Source: Flavobacterium aquiphilum (GTDB lineage: Bacteria > Bacteroidota > Bacteroidia > Flavobacteriales > Flavobacteriaceae). From it: a stretch of 64,000 nucleotides of DNA. The first letter of the stretch is position 1, and each line of letters starts with the position of its first letter. The stretch lies in assembly GCF_027111335.1 (NCBI RefSeq), contig NZ_CP114288.1:2976001-3040000 (forward strand). The letters run 5' to 3'. The position numbers and the translations under genes were made by a program. Shown one piece after another: positions 52,803 to 62,514 of the stretch. A model generated the notes under the pieces. It was given only the letters and a program-made list of their open reading frames with translations, ran no database searches and was not told where the DNA came from.

Positions 52803-55046
52803 TTAATTCTGAATCACTTTCAGCGTAGTTCCATTTACAAAATCATCATGCGAAATGAAATAGCTATTAAGTGTTTTTCCGTTTAATTGAATCGCCTTGA
52901 TTTTACCATTGTTATTGATTTCCCGTTCAATCACAATAGTTTTCTTTTTATAATATTTTGGATCTAGTTGAATTGTAATTTTATCAAACATTGGTGTCGT
53001 GATCGTATAAATTGGATCACCGGGCGAAATAGGATAAATTCCCATCATAGAATACACCAACCAAGCAGACATTGTTCCAGTATCGTCATTTCCAGGCAAT
53101 CCTTTTGGTTTATTTTGAAAATACTCTTTCACAAGTTTTTTCACTAATTCCTGACTTCTCCACTCCTTTCCTTGTACGTAATTAAACAAATAAGGATAAG
53201 CAATGTCTGGCTCATTTGCCATATCAAATTGTTTATTGTCAAAGACTTTTTGCAATTGATTTGAAAAGCTTTTATCACCTCCCATTAAATTCATTAATCC
53301 TTTTATATCGTGTGGTACCATAAAAGCATATTGCCATGCATTTCCCTCAACAAAACCAACATTCGCCTGAAAATTAGCTCCTGTATCAGGATTAAATGGT
53401 TCATACCATTTTCCGTCAACGGTTCGAGGTCGAAGCAATTTTAGGTTTTTATCATATAATTTTCGGTAAGATAACGAACGATTTTTAAAGCGTTCATAGT
53501 CTTGTTTTTTTCCTAAAGCTTTCGCTAAAAGAGAAATGGAATAATCCGCAGTATTATACTCTTCTGTCGTAGAAACCGGGCCATGATGATTGGTTGTCAA
53601 AAATCCTTTTTCAATATATTCTTTAAGCCCCGGACGTAACGGATTATTCTCGATCTGATCGGCTCCTTTCAACATTGCTTTGTAAGCTTTCTGAACATCA
53701 AAATCCTGAATTCCTTTCAAATAAGTATCTGCAATAACAATACTCGCAGGATCTCCAACCATTGTAAAAGTCTCAGTCGAATTCAGTTCCCATTTTGGTA
53801 ACCAACCGTTTTCATCATACATTTGCAACATACTTTTAACCATATTGGACTGTTGTTGCGGATAAACCAAAGACATTAACTGATGCATGTTTCGGTACGT
53901 ATCCCACAAGGAAAAAACCGTATAACGTGTGCCTTCGGTTTTACCAATCTTACTTCGTCTAATTTCCGGGTACTCTCCATTAAAATCATTTAAAGTATTT
54001 GGATGAATCAAAGTATGGTACAATGCGGTATAAAAAATAGTCTTATCATCATTAGAACCTCCTTCGACCAAAATTTTCGAAAGCTCTTCGTTCCATTCAT
54101 TGTAGGTATCTTTATAAATAGCTTCAAATGACTTATTTCCTGTTTCTTTTTCTAAATTCTCACGGGCATTTTGGATACTCACATACGAAACCCCAATTTT
54201 AACTTCAACCGTCTCCTCTTTATCAAACTGATACGAAAAATAAGTCCCAATACTATCTCCAACCACCGTTTTAATGGTATTTTCCATCATTCGAGTTTTG
54301 CCATTATAACCCATCCATTTTGCTTCTTCTCCTTGATATTTTGCAGTCTTTTTCCAGACTCCAAATTGATCTGCGGGTTTTGAAAATTTTGCTACAAAAT
54401 AGACCGGATAAGCTTGTTCGGGGCTATTATAACAAAATGAACCTACGGTACGCATCCCTTCTATTTCGGTTGAAGAAACGACTTTTACCATCGCTCCTTC
54501 TTCATTGGTTAATCCCAAGCCGAGATTCAATAAAATATTAGCTTGCCCTTTCGGGAAAGTGAATTTGCTAACTCCAACTCTTTTTGAAGCTGTAAATTCG
54601 CCTTTAACCTTATATTTATCAATATCTACGCTATAGTAAGCCGTTTTGGCAACTTCATTGGAATAAGTCGAACCATATTTTAAATGATTGGTTTCAACAG
54701 TTCCAGTCGTTGGCATTAGCAAAATAACGCCTAAATCTGGGCAACCTACCCCACTTAAATTCACCTGGCTAAATCCGGTTAAAAATGTATTTTCATTCAC
54801 ATAAGGATTAGACAACCACTGACTGTCTTTTTCCAGAGGCAAGTTCTTAGGCCCAGCCACATTAAAAGGACTAATGCTTGCCATTCCTCGTGGCGCAATT
54901 GGTCCTGGAAAATCAGCTCCGTAATTTGAAGTTCCAATAAACGGATTCACAAAATCTGCTGGTTTTTGAGCAGAAATTATTATACTAAAAAACAGCATGT
55001 AAAGAAAACATACTGTTTGTATTGTTCTTTTTCTTCCTAAAAACAT
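52803..55046 (-). CDS. GH92 alpha-mannosidase, NEPDIA variant
   Basis: This 747-residue secreted GH92 enzyme has a start at the ATG at 55044-55046, 4 bases after the GH29 stop and preceded by an AGAGAT-like purine stretch; a TTG at 55070 would overlap the GH29 gene by 20 bases. The signal peptide ends IISAQ. Motifs: FVNPFIGTSNYGADFPG, SLWDTYRNMHQL, VEGNAWQYAF, ANEPDIAYPYLFNYV and GNDDTGTMSAWLV. The NEPDIA form differs from both other GH92 genes, so the three probably divide the mannose linkages between them. It is last in the GH20-GH29-GH92 operon. Confidence 0.94.
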   Translation of the reverse strand: MFLGRKRTIQTVCFLYMLFFSIIISAQKPADFVNPFIGTSNYGADFPGPIAPRGMASISPFNVAGPKNLPLEKDSQWLSNPYVNENTFLTGFSQVNLSGVGCPDLGVILLMPTTGTVETNHLKYGSTYSNEVAKTAYYSVDIDKYKVKGEFTASKRVGVSKFTFPKGQANILLNLGLGLTNEEGAMVKVVSSTEIEGMRTVGSFCYNSPEQAYPVYFVAKFSKPADQFGVWKKTAKYQGEEAKWMGYNGKTRMMENTIKTVVGDSIGTYFSYQFDKEETVEVKIGVSYVSIQNARENLEKETGNKSFEAIYKDTYNEWNEELSKILVEGGSNDDKTIFYTALYHTLIHPNTLNDFNGEYPEIRRSKIGKTEGTRYTVFSLWDTYRNMHQLMSLVYPQQQSNMVKSMLQMYDENGWLPKWELNSTETFTMVGDPASIVIADTYLKGIQDFDVQKAYKAMLKGADQIENNPLRPGLKEYIEKGFLTTNHHGPVSTTEEYNTADYSISLLAKALGKKQDYERFKNRSLSYRKLYDKNLKLLRPRTVDGKWYEPFNPDTGANFQANVGFVEGNAWQYAFMVPHDIKGLMNLMGGDKSFSNQLQKVFDNKQFDMANEPDIAYPYLFNYVQGKEWRSQELVKKLVKEYFQNKPKGLPGNDDTGTMSAWLVYSMMGIYPISPGDPIYTITTPMFDKITIQLDPKYYKKKTIVIEREINNNGKIKAIQLNGKTLNSYFISHDDFVNGTTLKVIQN

Positions 55047-55050
55047 ATCT

Positions 55051-56535
55051 CTATTTGTCAATCGTTTCAATTTTCAAAGTCCACGCTTCTTTTGCTGGTA
55101 AATTTTGTCTAAGACTTTCTGGAATTACAACTTTAAATCCTTGAGCTTCTTTTTTCCATTTAAGAGAAACTTTTGAACCTAACATTGTAATTTTTGTTCC
55201 TTTTTTTGGATTAATAGATTTTACTGTAACTTCTGCGGGAATCTTATCTTCTCCATCTTTTGCCAAATAAAACAAGAAAACGTTACCCATTTTATTTTGC
55301 GTCATGCAAATGTTGTTTTCCTTATAAGGCACAATTGGTTTTGTGTCGTAAATTGCGATGCTGTTTACCTTCATCCAATCGGCATATGCTGCCAATAAAT
55401 CATAAGCACCTTGCTGCCATTCACCCTCCGGGCTTGGAGCAATGTTCAACAATAAGTTCCCGCCTTTGGCAACTACATCAATCAACATATGAATTCCTTG
55501 TCTTCCTGTCATGTATTTCGCGTCTGGAGTATAAGACCAACCACCTCCTGAAGTAATACAAGATTCCCAAGGATAAGGCAACGTCTTTTCAGGAACTCTG
55601 TTTTCAGGGGTTAAATAATTTTGATTTTTACCGTGAACTGCTCTGTCCACAACGATCAATCCCGGTTGTTTCTGACGTGCTTTTGCAACCAATTCGTCCA
55701 TTTTTACATCTTGATCCACTACTCTATGTTTGATAAAACCATCTTTCGATTCATTTTCAGCAAATTTTTCAGCATAGTTTTCTTTGATGTTCTGCAAATC
55801 TCTTTTTTTAACCCATCCGCCATCTAACCATAAAATATCAACTTTACCATAATTGGTCAAAATTTCTAAAATTTGGTTGTGCGTGAAATCAACATATTTT
55901 TGCCATTTTTCAGGGTAAAGCTTTGGATCGTAATTTACGTTTCTGTCAAAAGGAGGAAAATAAGGATCCCAATAGTTTTCGCAATGCCAATCAGGTTTAG
56001 AAAAATAAGCTCCCGTTGAAATATTTTCATTTCTAAAAGCATTAAAAACTTCCTTCAAAATATCGGCTTTTGAATTTGTACTAAAAGCACAATCTTTGTC
56101 GGTTACTTTATAATCAGTATATTTTGAATCAAACATTGTAAACCCATCATGGTGTTTTGTGGTAAAAACCATGTATTTCATTCCGGCTGCTTTAGCTGCT
56201 TTGGCCCATTTTGAAGGGTCGAATTTTGTTGGATTAAATGTTTTTTTCAAACCTTCATACTCTTTTACATATTGTGTATAGTTGGCTGGATTACTTCCTT
56301 TTTTGCGCTCACACCATCCATAATCTTCCGGGCAAATTGACCAAGATTCAACAATTCCCCATTGACTGTAAGTTCCCCAGTGCATCAATAATCCAAACTT
56401 TTTCCCTTGCCATTGCTCTAGATTTTTCAGAACCAACGGATCAGTTTCAGGCACATAACGTTCGTCTTCGTAGATAGCCTGCGAAAACATTTGAACTGTA
56501 AACAATAACGCGATAATAAATATTCCTTTTTTCAT
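55051..56535 (-). CDS. Alpha-L-fucosidase GH29
   Basis: This 494-residue secreted GH29 enzyme has a signal peptide ending QMFSQ. Motifs: FGLLMHWGTYSQWGIVESWS, FTTKHHDGFTMFDS, nucleophile strand ILWLDGGWV and GGNLLLNIAPSPEGE. It belongs to the same broad group as the genes at 22469 and 49153 but is more divergent and has an insertion around CPEDYGWCERKKGSNP. It lies 17 bases after the GH20 gene and 4 bases before the GH92, so the three are cotranscribed. Linkage unknown. Confidence 0.94.
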   Translation of the reverse strand: MKKGIFIIALLFTVQMFSQAIYEDERYVPETDPLVLKNLEQWQGKKFGLLMHWGTYSQWGIVESWSICPEDYGWCERKKGSNPANYTQYVKEYEGLKKTFNPTKFDPSKWAKAAKAAGMKYMVFTTKHHDGFTMFDSKYTDYKVTDKDCAFSTNSKADILKEVFNAFRNENISTGAYFSKPDWHCENYWDPYFPPFDRNVNYDPKLYPEKWQKYVDFTHNQILEILTNYGKVDILWLDGGWVKKRDLQNIKENYAEKFAENESKDGFIKHRVVDQDVKMDELVAKARQKQPGLIVVDRAVHGKNQNYLTPENRVPEKTLPYPWESCITSGGGWSYTPDAKYMTGRQGIHMLIDVVAKGGNLLLNIAPSPEGEWQQGAYDLLAAYADWMKVNSIAIYDTKPIVPYKENNICMTQNKMGNVFLFYLAKDGEDKIPAEVTVKSINPKKGTKITMLGSKVSLKWKKEAQGFKVVIPESLRQNLPAKEAWTLKIETIDK

Positions 56536-56552
56536 CTTTACACTTTATTTTT

Positions 56553-58859
56553 TTAATTCACCGTAATTTCATCAACAAACAACCAAGCCGATTGATTTTC
56601 GCCCGGATGGCCTAGAGGACATTGCCCAAGATTCTTGGCTGTAACACGAACAATTTTCGCTTTTTCTTCCGAAAATTTAGCCTCAAAATCTTTAATCACC
56701 AACTCTTTTTCTGAAGCTGGAACCGAATTTATTATAGTCTTTACTTCTTTAAAATTAATTCCATCACTCGAAACTTCAAATTTTACCCATTGCGGTAAAA
56801 ACACCCATTGTCCGTAATTTTGGATACAGCCCAAAGTAATAGTATTTACATTAGTTATTGCTCCTAAATCTATTGTAGCCACTAAATCATTTCCATCAAA
56901 TGCATGCCAATGTTTGCCAATATTTTTAGTTCCCTTAATACCGTCTGTTAACGTATTTGCACCGTTGGCAGGATAATATTTGCTGAAAGCATTTGTATAA
57001 ATTACGTTTTTCCCTGTAGCCTTATTGAAAGTAAATGATTGTTCAGCTGGTTTTTTATTCATAACCTTGTTATTCAATACCATAATAGCCTTTACTGTCA
57101 TAAATGAATTAACTGCAAATGGCTTTTCATATTTACTGCTTCCGATAGTAGGGATACTCCCATCGGTTGTATAATAAATGACACCATCAGTATTTTCTGT
57201 TTCAAGCGCAATAGAAAGTTTACCATTTTCCACTATCGGTTTAATGTCTACTTTGAAATTTCCTTTGGAATAATGAAGCCCTTTTTGATCAAAACCTACT
57301 AAGTGGGGCTGCAATCGTTTATTGAAATCTTCCCAATTACGCTTCTCCTTTGGAGACCACAATACTTCCGCCAGAGCTTGCATACGCGGAAGAATCATAT
57401 ATTCAGCCTGTTCTGCAGTTGGGATATATTCTGTCCATAAATTAGCTTGTGAACCCAAAACGCGTTTGCCTTCCTCTTGGGTTAATTCTGACGGAATCGG
57501 TTCATAGCTATACACTTTTTTCAAAGTATTAAATCCACCGATTGCTGCAGGTTCTGTTTCAGGATCGCCCTGATAATGGTCAAAATAACATGGAGAACCA
57601 GGAGTCATGATCACGTCATGCCCCATTTTGGCTGCTTCAATTCCACCTGCTTCACCCTGCCAACTCATAACAGTTGCTTCAGGAGCTAAACCGCCTTCTA
57701 AAATTTCGTCCCAGCCAATCATTTTTCGATTTTTGGAAACCAAAAACTTTTCGATTCTACGGATGAAATAACTCTGCAATTCTTTTTCGTCTTTCAATTG
57801 TTCTGCTTTCATTCTGGCTTGACATTTAGGGCAGTTTTTCCAACTTGTTTTATCAACTTCATCACCTCCCACATGAATATATTGGGAAGGAAAAATAGCC
57901 ATCACCTCAGTAAGTACATCTTCTAAAAACGCAAATGCCTGATCATTTCCAGCGCAATAATTGCTTTCGCCTTTACTGGCAAAGAAATTTCCAGTCGTCC
58001 CAAAATTAACTTTAGAATTACAAGAAAGTTCAGGATATGCAGCCATTGCAGCTTCTGAATGTCCTGGCATTTCAATTTCTGGAACAACGGTAATATTTCT
58101 TTCTTTGGCGTAAGCAACAATCTCTTTTGCCTGCTCTTGGGTATAATAACCTCCGTAAGTCGATTTACTTCTGTCTGCATTGAATGTTACCTCTGCCCAG
58201 TTCCAAGGTTTTGCGGTATCATCTACACGCCAAGCGGCTTGCTGAGTCAGTTTAGGATATTTTTTGATTTCTAAGCGCCATCCGGCTCCGTCAACTAAAT
58301 GCCAATGAAAAACATTCATTTTATAAGTTGCCAACAAATCGATAAATTCTTTTACCAATTCGGGGGCAAAAAAATGTCGGCTGACGTCAAGCATCAAACC
58401 TCTCCACTGAAAACGTGGATAATCTTTAATTTCCATACTCGGAATTTGAACCAAATCGTTGGTTCGTGTAAAAGGCAAAGTTTGTAACAATGACTGAACG
58501 CCATAAAACAGCCCTTTAGAAGTATTTGCTTTAACTGAAATCTCATTTGAATTTACCGAAATCAAATATCCCTCATCTCCTATATTCTCGATTTTTTCAA
58601 TTTGAAAAATAATTTTATTTCCTTTGTTGTTTGCTTTTAAATCAAAGCCTGAAACCCTTTTTACATATTCTGTAAAAAAATGAACTACTCGTTCTGTTTC
58701 TTTATCTTTTTTAGAAATTTTGATAGCTGTTTTATCATTGATGACAAAACTTCCCTGCTTCATTTCTAAACTAACTGGTTGCGGGATAATGTTAATTGTT
58801 TGCTGTGCTCGCGACAACATAGAAAATAACAGTACCGCCAATAAAATCGTTTTCCTCAT
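56553..58859 (-). CDS. Beta-N-acetylhexosaminidase GH20 with C-terminal F5/8-type domain
   Basis: This 768-residue secreted GH20 enzyme has a signal peptide ending LSRAQ, IIPQPVSLEMKQGSFVIND, WRGLMLDVSRHFFA, FHWHLVDGAGWRLEIKKYP, the catalytic pair in IHVGGDEVDKTSW and a discoidin-type C-terminus (LVATIDLGAITNVNTITLG). It is a near full-length paralogue of the gene at 43918. It heads the operon GH20-GH29-GH92. The region upstream, shared with the AraC-type gene, contains only a half-match to the operator consensus (ACTAAACC at 58953-58960), so control may differ from the rest of the locus. Confidence 0.94.
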   Translation of the reverse strand: MRKTILLAVLLFSMLSRAQQTINIIPQPVSLEMKQGSFVINDKTAIKISKKDKETERVVHFFTEYVKRVSGFDLKANNKGNKIIFQIEKIENIGDEGYLISVNSNEISVKANTSKGLFYGVQSLLQTLPFTRTNDLVQIPSMEIKDYPRFQWRGLMLDVSRHFFAPELVKEFIDLLATYKMNVFHWHLVDGAGWRLEIKKYPKLTQQAAWRVDDTAKPWNWAEVTFNADRSKSTYGGYYTQEQAKEIVAYAKERNITVVPEIEMPGHSEAAMAAYPELSCNSKVNFGTTGNFFASKGESNYCAGNDQAFAFLEDVLTEVMAIFPSQYIHVGGDEVDKTSWKNCPKCQARMKAEQLKDEKELQSYFIRRIEKFLVSKNRKMIGWDEILEGGLAPEATVMSWQGEAGGIEAAKMGHDVIMTPGSPCYFDHYQGDPETEPAAIGGFNTLKKVYSYEPIPSELTQEEGKRVLGSQANLWTEYIPTAEQAEYMILPRMQALAEVLWSPKEKRNWEDFNKRLQPHLVGFDQKGLHYSKGNFKVDIKPIVENGKLSIALETENTDGVIYYTTDGSIPTIGSSKYEKPFAVNSFMTVKAIMVLNNKVMNKKPAEQSFTFNKATGKNVIYTNAFSKYYPANGANTLTDGIKGTKNIGKHWHAFDGNDLVATIDLGAITNVNTITLGCIQNYGQWVFLPQWVKFEVSSDGINFKEVKTIINSVPASEKELVIKDFEAKFSEEKAKIVRVTAKNLGQCPLGHPGENQSAWLFVDEITVN

Positions 58860-59025
58860 ATTTTTGATTTTTTTTTGTTTACTGCTTATAATTCCTAAAA
58901 CTTATTAGTAGGACATTATATTTTTAGCATTTTATTTTCTAAATATACTGGTACTAAACCATATTTATTACCTCAATATTACCTTAGTTTAATTATTACT
59001 TATCTTTACGGCAAAAAATAGAAAA

Positions 59026-59892
59026 ATGAAAATTGAAAAAACCAAAATAACATCCTACCTGAATAGCTACATTTCAGTTATTTCCCGTGAGGAATCTTTT
59101 TTTCAATCTCCTTTTCATTCACACCCCGAACTCGAATTAGTTTATATCAAAGAAAGTTACGGAAAAAGAATCGTGGGAAATTCTGTTGAGCAGTTTGTTT
59201 CCGGCGATATGGTTTTTCTTGGTTCGGACATTCCCCATGTATGGCTGAATGACGAAATTTATTACAAAGGCATCAATACATTAAAAGCCCAAGCTATCGT
59301 AGTTTATTTTAACAAAGATATTTTTGGACCTATTTTTTATGAATTAAAAGAAACGCAAAAAATAAACAACCTTTTCAACAAGGCCGTAAGAGGACTTTCG
59401 ATTTCGGGAAAAACAAACGAATTGGTTGCAAAAAAACTGGAAAAGTTAGTCAACAAAAAAAACTTCGAAATCATTATTGGCCTTTTTGAAATCCTGTCAA
59501 TTCTTTCTGAAAGTGAGGACATTTCATTTGTAAATAATGAAGCTTATTTGCCTGTAAATGAACAAACCAAAAATGATCGCATATCTGATGTTTTTGATTA
59601 TGTAAAAAACAATTTCAAACAAGACATTTCATTAGATGAAATTTCCCAGATCGCAAATTTAACCCCAACTTCTTTTTGCAGAATGTTTAAAGCGAAAACC
59701 CAAAAACATTTTGTGGAATATCTCAATGAAATTAGGGTTGCCAACGCATGTAAATTTTTAATAGAAACCGATATGGGAATGTCTGAAATCGCATACGAGT
59801 GTGGTTACAAAACCGCTTCTAATTTCAACAAGCTTTTCAAAAAACTGACAGGGACTACGCCAAAAGAATACCGTAAAAAAACTGAAAACTAA
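59026..59892 (+). CDS. AraC-family transcriptional regulator
   Basis: This 288-residue protein has an N-terminal cupin-like sensor (SPFHSHPELELVYIKESYGKR with a GDMVFLGSDIPHVW turn) and a C-terminal double helix-turn-helix of the AraC type (ISLDEISQIANLTPTSFCRM and MSEIAYECGYKTASNFNKLF, ending GTTPKEYRK). Such regulators bind a sugar and activate transport or catabolic genes. It lies between the divergent GH20 operon and the fucP gene, so it may control one or both; L-fucose is a reasonable inducer by context. Confidence 0.93.
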   Translation: MKIEKTKITSYLNSYISVISREESFFQSPFHSHPELELVYIKESYGKRIVGNSVEQFVSGDMVFLGSDIPHVWLNDEIYYKGINTLKAQAIVVYFNKDIFGPIFYELKETQKINNLFNKAVRGLSISGKTNELVAKKLEKLVNKKNFEIIIGLFEILSILSESEDISFVNNEAYLPVNEQTKNDRISDVFDYVKNNFKQDISLDEISQIANLTPTSFCRMFKAKTQKHFVEYLNEIRVANACKFLIETDMGMSEIAYECGYKTASNFNKLFKKLTGTTPKEYRKKTEN

Positions 59893-60112
59893 TTTTTTTA
59901 GGGCTAATATTTTTTTATCAAATAGCTTTTATTTTCTGATAAATATCATAATAAAATCCGCAGAAAGTGCATTATTTTGATTTTTTGTTTCTAATTGATT
60001 CAATTCAAAAAGATAATTAATAACTAAACTATGATAATATTGAATTAACAAACAGACTTTAGTAATTATATCTTTCAAATCCTAAAACTATACTAACTTA
60101 AAAGCAATTTGC

Positions 60113-61411
60113 ATGGCATTAGCACCTCAATCCGGAACCCCAAAGAATGGGAACTCAAACGAAAATAAAAAATGGTTATTCCCCTTTATATTAGTAACCA
60201 GCTTATTTTTTTTCTGGGGATTTGTTCACAATTTGGATCCGATACTTATTCCTCACTTAAGAAAAGCATTTAATCTTTCGGATTTACAATCCTCACTGAT
60301 AGATTCCTCCGTTTTTATTGCCTATTTCGTTATGGCTTTGCCTGCGGGTTACATTATGCGAAAATATGGTTATAAATCGGGAATTATATTAGGATTACTT
60401 CTTTTTGGAATGGGATGTATTCTTTTTGTTCCGGCCGCTAATTCATTGCAATATATCTATTTTCTTGGGGCTTTGTTTGTGATTGCTTGCGGACTTACCT
60501 TTTTGGAAACCGCCGCCAATCCTTATGTTACGATCTTAGGACCTGCTGAAACGGCAACCAAAAGATTGAACTTTTCACAATCTTTCAACGGACTTGCCGC
60601 TTATGTTGCTCCAGCCTTTATCGGACCAATGATTTTATCCGGAAAAAGTTTGACTAAAGAACAATTGGATGCTCTGACTCCTTCTGAAATGCACGCTCAT
60701 ATTTTGGAAGAAGCAGCGAGTGTAAAAATGCCTTATTTGATTTTAGGATTAATCATTTTGACAGTAGCAGTTATATTTTATTTCACCCACATGCCTGATA
60801 TCACAAATGAAGACAAAGAAGACGCCGAAGGACATGAAGCAGGAAGTTTTGCCGGAGCTTTGAAATCGATGCGTTTACGATGGGGAATTTTGGCACAGTT
60901 TTTTTATGTGGGAGCGCAAGTTTGTGTGGCTAGTTTTTTCATAAAAATGGCAACTACTTCAGCCGGTCTTACTGAAGATTCAGCAGCAAAATTCTTAGGT
61001 GCTTTTGGTTTAACCTTTATGCTAGGCCGTTTTGCAGGCACATTCTTCATGCAATACATACAACCAAGAAAACTATTGATCATCTATGCAATAATCAATA
61101 TTTTGCTATCACTTTTGGCCATCGTTGGTACAGGAATGGTTGTAGTATACACTTTGATTGCAATTGCATTTTTTATGAGCATCATGTTCCCTACAATTTT
61201 CTCCATGGGAATCGACGGACTTGGGCATAATACAAAAATTGGTTCTTCTCTTATTGTAATGTCAATCGTTGGAGGAGCATTATTACCTCCTGTTCTAGGA
61301 TTAATTTCAGATGCTACCGGAAATATCCAAAACGGTTACGTTGTTCCATTAGTTTGTTTTTCAGTAATCCTTTTATTCGCCTTTAACGGTCATAAAACAA
61401 ATCAAGCCTAA
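60113..61411 (+). CDS. fucP: FucP-type L-fucose:H+ symporter (FHS family, MFS)
   Basis: This 432-residue inner-membrane permease has about 12 hydrophobic segments. FFFWGFVHNLDPILIPHLRKAF in the first helix (split here as FFFWGFVHNLDPI and LIPHLRKAF), GLTFLETAANPY and the RLNFSQSFNGLAAYVAP region are those of fucose/glucose-galactose permeases. Glu of FLETAANP matches Glu135 of E. coli FucP. Where E. coli FucP has NLND with Asp46, this protein has NLDP, so the helix-1 acidic residue is one position earlier. It is followed after 40 bases by an SDR gene. L-fucose is the likely substrate given the six fucosidases; galactose or glucose are alternatives within the family. Confidence 0.88.
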   Translation: MALAPQSGTPKNGNSNENKKWLFPFILVTSLFFFWGFVHNLDPILIPHLRKAFNLSDLQSSLIDSSVFIAYFVMALPAGYIMRKYGYKSGIILGLLLFGMGCILFVPAANSLQYIYFLGALFVIACGLTFLETAANPYVTILGPAETATKRLNFSQSFNGLAAYVAPAFIGPMILSGKSLTKEQLDALTPSEMHAHILEEAASVKMPYLILGLIILTVAVIFYFTHMPDITNEDKEDAEGHEAGSFAGALKSMRLRWGILAQFFYVGAQVCVASFFIKMATTSAGLTEDSAAKFLGAFGLTFMLGRFAGTFFMQYIQPRKLLIIYAIINILLSLLAIVGTGMVVVYTLIAIAFFMSIMFPTIFSMGIDGLGHNTKIGSSLIVMSIVGGALLPPVLGLISDATGNIQNGYVVPLVCFSVILLFAFNGHKTNQA

Positions 61412-61451
61412 ATTGACTTAATTAATATATCTATAATAAAAAATAAAGACC

Positions 61452-62216
61452 ATGTTTTCATTAAAAGACAAAAAAACAGTAATTACAGGTGGTGGTAGCG
61501 GAATAGGAAAAGCTATTTCTGTTTTATTCGCTAAACAAGGAGCCGAAGTACATATCGTTGAACTGACTAAAGAAAGTGCTCAAACTGCGGTAGAAGAAAT
61601 CACTGCTTTAGGAGGAAAAGTAGTTTCACATGCATGCAATGTTGCCAATCAGCAAGAGGTAACCGCGACATTTGAAAAAATCGGAGCTTTTGATATTTTG
61701 GTTAACAATGCTGGTATTGCGCATGTTGGTAAAGTAGATACTACACCCGAAGCCGATTTTGATCGTATCATGAGTGTGAACGTAAAAGGAGTTTACAATT
61801 GTTTGTATGCGGCCATACCACAACTAAGAACTTCAGGCGGAGGAGTTATCCTTAACATGGCATCAATTGCATCATGGGTTGGAATTCCTGACAGATTTGC
61901 TTATTCTACGGCTAAAGGAGCAGTAATGTCAATGACTTTGTCTGTAGCCAAAGATTACATTAACGAAAACATCCGTTGTAACTCAATTTCTCCGGCAAGG
62001 GTTCACACTCCTTTTGTGGATGGTTTTATCTCCAAAAATTACCCTGGTCAAGAAGCTGAAATGTTCGAAAAACTATCAAAATCACAACCAATAGGCCGTA
62101 TGGCAAAACCGGAAGAAGTAGCTGCTTTGGCTTTATTCCTTTGTAGTGATGAAGCTGGCTTTATTACTGGTTGCGATTACCCTATTGATGGAGGATTTAT
62201 AAAATTGAATAACTAA
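61452..62216 (+). CDS. SDR oxidoreductase, possible 2-keto-3-deoxy-L-fuconate dehydrogenase
   Basis: This 254-residue cytoplasmic short-chain dehydrogenase has TGGGSGIG (12-19), NNAG (85-88) and an intact catalytic set: Ser138, Tyr151 and Lys155. The C-terminus has the usual ITGCDYPIDGGF. It lies directly after fucP, 40 bases apart, and before a terminator. In non-phosphorylative L-fucose breakdown an SDR oxidises 2-keto-3-deoxy-L-fuconate, and this gene suits that role by position; 3-oxoacyl-ACP reductase-like proteins look similar. Family sure, substrate inferred. Confidence 0.85.
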   Translation: MFSLKDKKTVITGGGSGIGKAISVLFAKQGAEVHIVELTKESAQTAVEEITALGGKVVSHACNVANQQEVTATFEKIGAFDILVNNAGIAHVGKVDTTPEADFDRIMSVNVKGVYNCLYAAIPQLRTSGGGVILNMASIASWVGIPDRFAYSTAKGAVMSMTLSVAKDYINENIRCNSISPARVHTPFVDGFISKNYPGQEAEMFEKLSKSQPIGRMAKPEEVAALALFLCSDEAGFITGCDYPIDGGFIKLNN

Positions 62217-62274
62217 AACATGAACAACTTATAGACCTACCAATCTATAAAGACACAAAGAATCTGAGAAAAAC

Positions 62275-62310
62275 AAAAGCTCAAACTATCTTAGGATTGT
62301 TTGAGCTTTT
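62275..62310 (+). terminator. Terminator of the fucP-SDR operon
   Basis: AAAAGCTCAAAC at 62275-62286 is perfectly complementary to GTTTGAGCTTTT at 62299-62310 around a 12-nt loop and ends in a T-run. It lies 58 bases after the SDR stop. Confidence 0.85.
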
Positions 62311-62419
62311 TAATTTGACCTTGCCTCACCTTTTTAGAGAATACCCTCCAAATCAGCATTCGAACAAAATTTAACTTTAAGATATAAAGGAATACCTTAC
62401 CCAATTATTTTAAATTAAT

Positions 62420-62427
62420 TATATTTG
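62420..62427 (+). promoter_or_regulatory. Bacteroidota -7 promoter box upstream of the DUF3943-type gene
   Basis: TATATTTG matches TAnnTTTG exactly, 87 bases before the ATG at 62515. No clear -33 element was found. Confidence 0.4.
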
Positions 62428-62514
62428 CGCCGCTTTTGAGAGAAGAATACCAATATAAAAAAGCTTGGAATTCAACAACAAAAAGCCTAACTCAACTATA
62501 TTCTAAACCAAAAA

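Noticed and set aside
58953..58968. ACTAAACCATATTTAT as another LacI-type operator before the minus-strand GH20 operon
   Set aside because: Only the left half fits the consensus and the central CG is missing; kept as a possible half-site only.
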